From positions 11,677,072 through 11,741,071 of the forward strand of contig OW285189.1 of the NCBI GenBank assembly GCA_935421135.1: DNA of 64,000 nt, written 5' to 3'. Of this stretch, positions 49,616 to 60,600 are shown in pieces. The stretch comes from Bugulina stolonifera. Taxonomy: Eukaryota > Bryozoa > Gymnolaemata > Cheilostomatida > Bugulidae. The position numbers and the translations under genes were made by a program. The notes beneath the pieces are model-generated. The model saw only the letters and a list, made by a program, of their open reading frames with translations, searched no databases and was not told the origin of the DNA. Each line of letters begins with the position of its first letter. The first letter of the stretch is position 1.

Positions 49616-50402
49616 AATTCTTACCAATTTTAGCGAGTATAGCCAAATCAATGAATGATTAACCAGTGGAGCTACATGTATGACTAGAGTTGAAAATACA
49701 TATCTTATACAATTATGAAATACATTTTTTCAAACTTTTTAGCATCATCTTTGTCATCATATTGTTACAGAATGTATTATACGTTACATGACACAGTTCT
49801 TATATTTCTGGTAATATTGTAAAAAAATTTACATAGTTTTGGAAGAAACAATGCTTCAGCAATTGAAACTATATAAACATATCCTCCTAATATTGTGCGA
49901 ACGAAAATGTCAAAGATTAATAAAACAGTAATTTTGACAAGCAATGTAAAAATTGTGCGATCATCACGGTGATATTTTTGCATCTTATAGAACGAAATTG
50001 TTAATTCAACATATTTTGTAAGCAAAAGTTTAACATATACATGTACATGTACATGTATAACAATATGTTTTTTGTATTTAAAATGCTATTGTATTGGGTT
50101 TATGTTTGTTGTGACACGGTTTATTTTTAGCAATCTGTAGCGTGGAATATACAGTTATTAATTAGCATATTTTCACAAACTCTGATGACATTGTTCTTAA
50201 AATAACATGCAGAGTCCAAAATATTATAGGTTCATTAAATTATAAATAATCAAAATGCAAGACTTACAATTTTGACCCCTTTTTCTTATGCGTTTACTAA
50301 ATCCCCTCCAGGAGATTGTTGACACCTGAATAATATATCATGACTAGATGTACTTGAGCTACTAGAATATAACAATAGCTGAGTACACTAATATGTAAGC
50401 TT

Positions 50403-50544
50403 GGGCACTAATAAGCTATTGATCGTAATTATCGCAATTCGCAATTGACCTTCCTCTTCTTTTTTTCTCTGGGAGAAAAAAAGAAGAGAAAGATAAATTG
50501 AGAGAGGACAACTTCTAATTACGATCAATAGCTTATTAGTGCCC
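50403..50544. repeat. Foldback element with 28-bp perfect outer arms
   Basis: GGGCACTAATAAGCTATTGA at 50403 is mirrored by TCAATAGCTTATTAGTGCCC ending at 50544. Outer arms 50403-50430 and 50517-50544 are exact complements, followed inward by a CT-rich / GA-rich pair and the family core GAGAGGACAACTTCTAATTA. This is the most complete copy of the hairpin family. Confidence 0.9.
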
Positions 50545-52940
50545 GTGTATGTAAGCCTACCAATATATGTAGGAGTCACATGTGAACAGTGTTATGTTGT
50601 TATTGTATTGGAGTTGCCTACCACTGACTATATGAACCGGTAATATCCTTTGATCTCAAGGTTATAATAACATACATGGTTACATGAGGATGGAATCAAC
50701 CTACCTAGTGTAGTATCTGGAATACAAGTATACAATTTTATGCTTTCACTAGGTTATGTCATAGTGCTCCAGGTCGCCAGTAGTAAGTAAGGTACATGTA
50801 TGTATTCTTACAATTCTACATGCACCACCTTTGGAAGAAAAAACTTTATTAATTATTATACACACACGTATAGTACATGTACAGTATGTGAGGTACACGT
50901 GCATATAATGAATGTGCTCATATACCTTTGAGTTGAGTATGCTCTGGCATGTAGTCATGTGAGTCAAGCTTTTAGAGCTGGCGCTATTTAGTCCACTTAT
51001 TGCATCAGGAAAATAAACTTTGAATTAACCATTTGCCAACAAATCACTTTTAAAAGTAATTATATGATTGTGAGGTTACAAGTACATGGTATCAATCTGT
51101 GCGATGCATCTACGCACCAACATATGACAGCATGCTAATAAATTAACACACTTCATTACTCACACATGCGTATTTAATTTTGCTTACTAAAAATCAGTGG
51201 TAGCCAACTACGTATAAATGTAAGTGCATATGTTATAGATATTTAGAATAATATTTAGAATATCCTAATCCTAAAGCGATGTTCATTAATCATATGCAAG
51301 AATTCTACTTCACAAGGACTTCACATATTATGACCAATTGACCTACATATCACTAAATAGGGCAAATGCACACTCAGCACTGCTGCTTGCAGTAGAGGAG
51401 GTGGGGGGTTTATGGAATATTACATGATGCTTCAATACAATGAACCATACAATATTGTCAGTTTCCCCTCTTGTATTATATAACAATATTATGTATCATT
51501 TATATAATATAGCTGTATGTGCATCTACACCCTTTATGTTATGTTATAGGCATTTTGTGTATAAGATTACCAAGGTAGATAAATTTAAGATTCATGATTT
51601 CACACAGGTTCACAGCAATAGAGCATAGAGCTATTATTCCATTTAAAACCACTCCCAATTGATTTAATAGAGGAAAAGGGCGGTAGTGCTGCTAAACTAA
51701 ATTACTTGTACATGTAGGTGTAGTAAACACACTTTGCTGACGCAAGTCTATTATTTTCGATTGAAAAGGAATGAAAGGTTGTACCAACGCAAGTAAATAT
51801 AATCTTATGCTAAATATTCATTTATTGTCTATTTCATTCAGAGTTTCAGTTTTAAGGCTACAACTCTTAAATTTTACAACACAAACACAACTACATGTAT
51901 GTATATATGCTGTAGTGGGCCAAGCAAGGCGATCTCCAATATAACGTTACCTGCATGACCTTGTAAACATACGCTCATTATTTCTACATGTGTTAACGCA
52001 GTCTCCCCACCATAAATTTCAAGTGGTCACTCAGACTGATAGACCCCTACAGATTACTATTATAATAATAATACTAATTGGACCATATTTTAACCTAAAG
52101 TTCTTGAATTTTGCCCCATTTTGGTGTCTAATTTTGATAAAGTTTCCAACTTCCGAGAGGGTGCTCAGGCGCCCCTCCCAGACCCTCCCCGGCGATTACG
52201 TCTGCTACCCTAGAGACCCCGACCTCTTTTCTTAGACTTTGACCACTGGTGTTAACTAATATTTTGGTAATTTATTCCTGTGTATCGCCTAAAGCCAACC
52301 AGTTTATATACTAATTGTGTTCTTACAGTTTCTCTACCTGACTAGCGCCCACCCTTTTTTGTATTTTATTACATGTGTGTCCTAGCAATCACTCTCGATG
52401 GTATATTAGTTTGAGGTTTCCGGCAAAATAAAAATATTAATTGAACAATTATTGTAGCCCGATGGCCATTCAGCGGAAGTAGATTTTATATAAAAGACAA
52501 TGCTTTTGCTACTTACCTCAACATGAATAAAGTTACATCTCTATACTCACATGTATATTCATATTGCATTTTTACTGTTTCAAGCTAACTTACGTGTAAG
52601 AGCCTCCCAGATTAGGATTGCTACTGAACTGTGATCCCAGAGTGACTTGGGTAGTTAGAATAGGCAGGCAGACTAGGACCTAGTACACAAGTTTGCACCC
52701 ATGTGCATCTAATAGACGTACAAAACAAGCAGCCGTCGGATATGTGTGTCGTACACATCTTCTCAGTGTTGGAATAGTACTAGGTAGGCCCTAGGGCTAT
52801 ATTTCTAGTTCAGTGCACTGTAGCCTATACAGCGTAGCTTCGGGTTGTGTGCTACTTATGGCACAGACTTTACGATATTATTAGCCTTGTAGGTAGCTGG
52901 TAGTTGAAATTCAAATAATTATAATTAGTTAATTACAGCT
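50545..52940. other. AT-rich intergenic stretch
   Basis: Short open frames only. A GC-rich patch near 52165-52225 (CGCCCCTCCCAGACCCTCCC) stands out from the background but could not be assigned to a gene or element. Confidence 0.4.
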
Positions 52941-53142
52941 ATTTCATCCCATGCTATGCTATAGGCTATTTCATCCCATATGCTATGATATATGCTATTT
53001 CATGCCATGCTATGCTATGTGCTATTTCATCCCATGCTATGCTATATGCTATTTCATCCCATGCTATTTTATGCTATGCTATGTTACGTTACGCTACGCT
53101 ATGCTATGCTATGCTATGCTATGCTATGTTATGCTATGCTAT
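52941..53142. repeat. CTATG/CATGC simple-repeat array
   Basis: Repeated GCTATTTCATCCCATGCTAT blocks pass into pure (GCTAT)n. Two overlapping Met/Cys/Tyr-rich open frames across it are products of the repeat, not genes. Confidence 0.9.
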
Positions 53143-54265
53143 ACATTGAGCAATGTGTTCTTGTTTTAATAATATTATACATGCAACATTTACAACATGT
53201 TTCATAAGTAAGACTCTGCATGAAGTTGGCTATAAATTATTATAAATCTACGTTTTATTTCGCACGATATCCTTTCATGTTAAATATAGATAGGAAAACT
53301 ACGTCATGGTCATTAAATGTTGGCATTACCTGTCTTTAAATCCTATTAAGAACTTGAAGATTAAAATGATGTGAATTATAAGCCTGAGTTCTAAGTCTGA
53401 AGAAGTGACAGCACAATGCTAAATTGATCCTGCCGCCTATTGCCTTGACAGCATTGGAACTCAGTCTATGTTATGATGCAAATGAAAAATTAAACAGTAT
53501 TCTTAAGTGTGTATTCAACTGAATCAGAATGCTGGCATGTCTGTACTATAATATACATGCATATATTACATCATACTTTGATCATGCCTTATCTTACTGA
53601 TCAGAATTAATTCTATTTTTAGATGAATCTGTTAGTTTATGGGTAAATATATAAAGAGAGAATGAGATATATGAGCTACATTAGGTATTCACCACAGTAA
53701 CACAAGGTGGTGCTTGCTAAAAGCAGATTTTTCAACTGAAGTTCAACTGCATCAGTGTAAGTATCAAGTAGACTGAATGAAAATGCAAACTGAATGCATG
53801 TGAAGTGCCATTACTACAAAGAAATTTTGCTATATGCATTATAGTATTATAAAATAATATTTAATTTTGAATTTGACTTCAACATGGCTACTTTTCCAAA
53901 TAATATTGTTTGTTTTGTTCCAAGGAGTATGAACACCTTGGTTGTTCTTAGACTTTGAATGTACATGTATGTGTACATTATTAGTAGTGTTTGCGTGTGG
54001 GTCTTATACTGTAAGGATATAATCATAGTGTGGAAATGTTGTCAATATTAAACAATTTTATAATATTATGTATAACATTATGGCATGTCATCTATTAAAC
54101 TAAATATAAATATAATATTTTTGAAGATAGCTCGTATATACTATTGAACATAGCATGAATCAAGAGAGAACAATTTCACAGTTCATAAGTACCCATGCTA
54201 ATTTTTAAACAGTAGGTGATGAGAAGTTACTGTATGTATTAGAATAATTTATGTAATTTCTGCAG
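53143..54265. other. Upstream flank of the sulfatase gene
   Basis: AT-rich without a recognised exon. The acceptor TTTCTGCAG ends at 54265, directly before the sulfatase ATG, so a 5' UTR exon may lie somewhere in this stretch. Confidence 0.35.
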
Positions 54266-55694
54266 ATGTTGGCATTGGTAGTCGTTGCCTTGCTGTCTTT
54301 TGGTGGCAACACACATGCCCAATCAGCAAAGCCAAATATTCTATTCATCATGGCGGATGACCTGGGATGGAATGATGTTGGTTATCGTGGAAAGGGGGAG
54401 GTTCTTACCCCCAACATTGATATATTAGCAAATGATGGTGTGAGGCTAGAGAATTACTATGTTGGTCCAACTTGTGGTCCAACAAGGTCCCAGTTTCTAT
54501 CAGGTAAGAAGTAATTCTTCACATAGGAGTGTATGATATAGTCCATCTGCATGCCAATGTCCTAGTGATGATTAATTCTCTTTGAGATCTTTAGACAGAG
54601 TTTTAGATTTTAGTCAGTATACAGTGTAGTTACCAAAGTTTACAGCAACAATAATGAAAGTGCATGGTTCTGTAAACTATTGGTCATATTGAGAAGTTGT
54701 CCTACCCTATCTCTAGGTTACGTAGATTATGCCCATGTATGACCACTATAAGCTTTACGTAAGTACCTCAAGGAAAACTTCACTGAATTATCTTGACTCT
54801 CCTCAAGTAGTGTGGAAAACAAATAAAACTCTAATATCATGCTGTTTTCTTTAGGAAAGGAGTTTGTTTAATTTTTTTCCGTTTATGTTCTGATATAAGC
54901 CACAGAACCGGTTAAGAAAACGAGAGCATATTCATGTGTTTTGAAACTTGTTACTGTGTTGACATTTTTAAACACAATGAGGTAATTTGTCGCACATTCA
55001 AGCTCATTATCAGTATACAGAAAAATTTGCTTGTAGCAACTCTACAGCTAGGCTTCACTATACAAATACAGTTCACATGTGTTATACATAGTAGCGTCAG
55101 TAGAAGGTCACTATTAATACCAGATAAACTGGTAGCTCATTCACAAAAAATCAAAATCTCACTATTAGGATTCTGGAGATGACATGGTTTTGATGTTGGC
55201 ATAGGTGTTTGTACAATGTTAATAGGTACCTGGATTTTGAGGTACTGAAGAAAGGTGCACTATGTCTGTATTTTCTACTATACAAACAGCCAGCGAGAGC
55301 TTGATTATTGTATATATACATGTAGGTCTGTAGAAGAAACAGTGCAGAAACAGTGTTTTTACCCCTGTTTAGTCATGGGAACTCATATGCCATATTGACA
55401 ATAATTAGAAGCTTTTCGCTCTTAATTTCTGTTCCTTTTAGAAAGCGAGAGAGGACAACCTCTAATTAATATCAATAGAGCTCATTACCCTTAGACCATG
55501 ACACTTGTTCTTTGAATAGTACAGAGTGAGTCTACAGCACACCATCTCTTGTTACATATTTTTAGGTCGGTATGCTATCCACCTTGGGCTGCACGGAAGC
55601 AATCTGCCATCTTGCACAAAGCAAGCGCTTCCTACTGAATACCCCACAATAGCAAATGAGTTGAAGGACAGAGGCTATTCCACTCATGCCATAG
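54266..55694 (+). pseudogene. Arylsulfatase B/I/J-like gene, first two exons only
   Basis: Would encode a secreted or lysosomal sulfate-ester hydrolase. Exon 1 (54266-54503) starts MLALVVVALLSFGGNTHAQS, a good signal peptide, then PNILFIMADDLGWNDVG with the first metal-binding Asp pair. It ends in the activation motif C-G-P-T-R within GPTCGPTRSQFLSG, where the Cys would become formylglycine. Exon 2 (55566-55694) continues GRYAIHLGLHGSNLPS to GYSTHAIG and ends at a GTAAGA donor. The next family block should be G-K-W-H-L-G. It is absent in the remaining 8 kb on this strand, and reading on gives K-T-H-H and a stop. Either the rest lies beyond the window or the gene is truncated. The exons themselves have no stops or frameshifts, so broken versus partial is unresolved. 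Confidence 0.7.
55377..55494. repeat. Foldback hairpin family member in the sulfatase intron
   Basis: ATATTGACAATAATTAGAAG is followed by GCGAGAGAGGACAACCTCTA and ATTAATATCAATAGAGCTC. This is the family core with outer arms, somewhat diverged, between sulfatase exons 1 and 2. Confidence 0.7.
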
Positions 55695-57104
55695 GTAAGA
55701 CTCACCATATATGCATGTAAACTTGTATTATTATCATTACTTATGATTAACTGCTTGTACATGTACATGTATAGAATGACCATTTTCTCACCTTCCTCAC
55801 CTCTCCAGTTATACCCGGTTTGGGTGACCGCCCTGCAGGCTGCCAAGCTTGATCAGCGAGAGCCCCCTTATTTGATCCTCGGTGTCCTCCTGCTTGATGA
55901 TCAATGCCAATGCCAAGTAAAATCTGTACTGCATGTAACTCACTCAGTTATCAATCAGCTTGCACAGCGATGTAAAGTAACTAGTCAGAGGCAGGGTATT
56001 TGCAGATTATGTACTATATAGAGATGTATATATATATATACATACAACTACTTGATTATGGGGCTTTTATGAATTCCTGAGTTAAGTGGTATCGTATATT
56101 CCTAACCTGTGGGTTCATTATATATTATATATATTATATATAATACGCCCCATTACTTGTGAAATCTTTACACAAAAAGAAACTTCAAAGAGCAGACAAC
56201 TTGAAATGTTAATATACTTTTACCACCAATTACATCATGCAATAATTGGGTTCCTTATAAAGTAATTTATATTTTTCATTGAAACGCTCAATTTTCAAGG
56301 ATTAGGTGGAATGAGTTAAATTGACAATCATGGCTCATCTCCTTGCTTTTACAATTCTGTGACAATGTAAATTATTTCACTTTCATTCAGATTGGCTTGC
56401 CATATTATGGCCTCAGATTATCAATTATAATTATCTCGCTTAGAAACGCAAGAAAGAATCAACCAAGGCCAAATTGAGATGCCCTTACTTGGTAGTGGAA
56501 ATTTGGTTCGATACTCTTCCCAATTAGTTTAACACATGTACAGGTACCGTACAATGAATAAACATTTTTTTCCAGTATCCTTTTTGATGGGCACAACCTA
56601 GCTACTATAGCAGAGAATTGTGTAATAGCTATATTTGTTTTTATTCTCCTTATAACCAAAGTATTGTGTTTTTTATGAGTGTGATATAAGCATGTCAAAG
56701 AAAGCTACTTTACAACATGGTCCTTAAATTTATCTTCGAAGATATTTTATTTTGAATAAGGTGTGCCTAGTTTAGTGATACTTTGTTATACAATTTCTTT
56801 GTTGTAATTTGCTAGATAAACTGTATCTTTTTACGTACATGTATTCCCCATCATTGTAATAAAACACCACAAATTCATTTTATTATAACCTGTTATATTT
56901 TGAGTCAAACACGTTTAAACAATTGTAATATCTAGCACAAAACTATTGTTTGAACTACTTTGTTTTGAAGGACCACACAATATATGTGCAAAGAATAAAA
57001 AAGAAGTTATAGAGACAGCAAAATGAATTAGAAATGAAATACACTATTACAGTATTACTTGAACCATATAACTGCATTCACAAATAGAATAAAAAATAAT
57101 TCAC

Positions 57105-57591
57105 TTAACAATATAATCCAGTCATGAGGTCAGTTACAGCATCCACCAGTTTCCATTCAGCCTAAAATAATCAAAAGTTATGAGGAACCACACTGTACAT
57201 GTACATGTACACATACATGTACACAAATAAATTGTCTAGATGCATAGGTACATTGTAGCTAGATAGATATTACTGATCCACATGTACATTTAGGTGTAAT
57301 ATAATCAAACTATGATGATTAAATTGCTTGAGCCAGCAACAGCACATGTCAATGTAACGGAAAATTATAAGGTGCACTGTAGATTCTATGATAAGCTTAG
57401 TTTCAACAAAAGAATAGATGAAAAATTGTTATTCCCCCATACTTTATAGGTTCTTAATCTATACTTTTCACAGTACTAGTCATCACAATCAACAGATTTT
57501 AGTTTTTTGCAAGCATAAAATTGACCCTTTTCACACAACATATTGATAAACTTACATGTGCTTCTTTGGAAAGAATTGACCGATAGGCCAT
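57105..57591 (-). CDS. Possible two-exon small protein, 30 aa
   Basis: On the - strand ATG at 57591 opens 12 codons (MAYRSILSKEAH) ending exactly at a GTAAGT donor (exon 57591-57556). After a TGATTATTTTAG acceptor, exon 57161-57105 continues in phase 0 with AEWKLVDAVTDLMTGLYC and a stop. Clean splice sites on both sides are better than chance, but the product is only 30 aa. It could instead be a downstream reading frame or alternative 3' end of the gene ending at 57614, only 23 bp away. No family recognised. Confidence 0.3.
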
Positions 57592-57613
57592 TATGTTATG
57601 TCTTACGCTTCTT

Positions 57614-60600
57614 CTAATCACGTTTGTTTAATTTATCTAATTTCTTCTTTTCCTTATTTTCCGACATGGTGTCCATAGCTTCAATAGAGCTTTGCGCTTT
57701 TCCTGCGTCCATAGGCGTTCTGTAACTGAAATTCATAACACATGTACATGTATATCGGGTATGAGTAGTGTACGGATGGTTGTAGCTGTTCAATGACACT
57801 CTCAGTTACAAAATACACAGATGCAGCCGCAAGGATGTGTGTTTTATTGCAATAACTGATAAGCACACAGATCACAAAGCGAATTTTTTTAAAAGCACCA
57901 ACACAACTACCAAATCACAGGAAATCCCTTTAATATGACTACTTGATGTATATGAGCAAGAGTAGTAGAGTGGAGAAGAGTGGAAAAGAGTGGAGAAAAG
58001 TGCTAGTCTCAATTTTTTTTAAAACAAAGGAGGTGTACAGAGCTGTGGGGATTGCAGAGGTATTTAAGTTGTTGAGCCACACTATGAAATTGTGAGAGAA
58101 GGTTGTGGAGAGTAGGATGAGAGAACTAGTGGAGATTACCTAACCTCAGTATGGCTTCACGCAAGGAAGAAGTACAGTAGATGCTATATTTGTCTGAAGG
58201 ATCGTAATGGAGAAGTACAGAGAAAGACAAAGTGAACTCCATGTTTTGTGGGTTTAGAAAAGTCATACGACAGAGTACCAGGTGAATAGATGTGGCGCTG
58301 TTTACGATCATCTGGTGTACTGGAGATGCATAGTGATAGTGATACGGGATATGCACAAGGGAGATATAGTATCGGTAAGGAGTGCAGTGGGTATGATGGA
58401 ATGCTTCAACATGAAAGTGGGTCTAGACCAAGGCTTGACGCTAAGCCCATTCTTATTTGCAATATCAATGGATAGGCTAGCCAATGAGGTAAGAGAGGAG
58501 CCCCCGGAACATGGTCTTTACACTGGGGAGGAGGGGAATGAGTAAGCAGAGCCAAAACAGAGAATTTGTGTTTCAATGGAGATTTAGGTGGAGGCACAAT
58601 AAGAATACAGGGAAGGGGGGGGGGGGGGTGGGTTGAGAAAAGTGAAAGAGTTTAGATATCATGAGTCTTGAACAGTACAAGAGAATGAGGAATGTGGAGA
58701 AGTAATAAAAGAGAATAAAAGTTGGCTAGTTGGCTGGTGTTGATGGAAGAAAGTATCAGGCATATTATGCGATAAAAAGCAGTCAGCAATGGTAAAGGGA
58801 ACCCGAAGAGAACCTATAACACAGCAGTTTGACTAACAATCATATACGATATGGAGACTGCGACTCTGACCAGGAGGCTGAGATCCAGACGTCGGGATTA
58901 CGCATGCTTAGGTTTGTATTGGAGTGACAGAACTTGATAGGATTAGGAATGAGTACATTCGGGGTATAGCAAAGGTACAGAATGTAGTACGACTGGGAAG
59001 CAAAGCCAGAGAGAGGAAATTGAGATTATAATATGAAGATTTGCTACGGAGAGATGGAAATTATCTGTGGAGGGGAGAGTATTGGATATGGAACTACCAA
59101 GAGTAAGAAGAAAGAGAAGAAAAGACATAAGAGAAGATTGCTCGACTTGGAAGATTTGGAAACAACAGGTGTTACGGAAAACGAGGCTAATAACAGAATT
59201 AAATGGGGGGAATCATCTGTTGTGGTGACCCTGAATAGGAAAAGCCAAAAGAACGAAGAATATGAGCAAGAGAATTCTTTACTGAGTAAACTGCAATCAT
59301 GAAAAAAGGTAGGACCTGAACATATCCTACCGGGCCTGGTTGGTCCTGGAAGGAGAGCAGCTTTTGACGGAGCTTTCTAATAAAATCTTAAGAAGTGAGA
59401 CCATGCCAGAAAAGTGGCAACAAAGTGTGTTGGTCTTAATTAATAAGAGCGAAGAGGGAAACCAGAGTGTGAAAACTATCTGGGTATCAAGCTATCTAGT
59501 CACACAAGAAGAATATGAGAAAGGGTGCTTGATGAAAGGATGGTGCAAAGTGTTATTGTCAACGACCAGTAGCTTGGCTTCATGCCAGGGAATGGTCTGC
59601 GGAACCTTGGTTTGCAAGAAATACAAATGTAATGTAGATTACGTCATTGCACAAGATCGACTAAGATGCAGCAGCCTCATGTGAGAGAAGAGCAGTATAT
59701 GTGTAAGAACAGTGTTACAGCAATTAGAAAAGTTATAGGAAAAATGGTTTCTTTCTTTTTGGGAGTAGGTTTACAATGTACATCATGGATCAGCATTGAT
59801 TCTCTTTTCATTCGCATGAGTACCCTTACTGAACAACCGATCAAAGAAGCACTGTGAACAATGTTGTTCGCTTATGAAGTAGGGCTGTGTGAGAAATCCA
59901 GAGAAAATTTACTTAATGACACTGAGAATTGAAGAGGATAACTAAAGAAAGGTATGAGTATATATATGCAGAATCAGGCCAGTATGTGCTTCAAAGACAA
60001 AAGAGACCCAGAAAAAATGTTGCTGGAAGGAGTGGAGTTGCCTAAAGTAGAAAATGTCAAATACCTGGGTTGTCTACAACAAAGTGATGAAAACTTTATT
60101 AGAAGAATAAAAACAAAGAGTTAGCCTAGTGGAAATCATGGAAGAAAGTTTCAGGAGTATTGTGAGAAAGAAGAATAGCATCGAAACTCAAGGGAAAGAT
60201 TTACCAAGTTGCTGTGAGACCATCTATGATGTATGGGCTAGTGTATTGGGAGCTAGGTAAGAGCACTAAGGCTAAGGGGATAGGTAAGATTATAAGGATA
60301 GCTTGAAGATAGCTGAGAGATAGCTGGAGACTTAAGAAGGGGACACTTCATGGTTGTGAGTGAATGAGAGAGGTAGAGGAGACAGACTAACAGTACAGAG
60401 GAAAGATATATTGAACTGGTGAGTACAGGCATTACATGGTGTCAGAAGTGGGATCATTGAATAATACACAGGTTACAGTAGAACACAGAAAGGTGGGATA
60501 AGTTATAGATCTGTACCTAGACAAGTCATAGGCCTGATAGGAAATTTTTTCAGCGTTTAATTCAAATTAAAGTAAAGGGTTAAGTTCAGGTAATATAAAC

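Noticed and set aside
52951..53207. Cys/Tyr/Met-rich frames
   Set aside because: Product of the (GCTAT)n array; two frames overlap equally well.
55800..56021. Third sulfatase exon
   Set aside because: The region has a better GC content but no K-W-H-L-G block and no frame compatible with the phase-1 donor at 55694.
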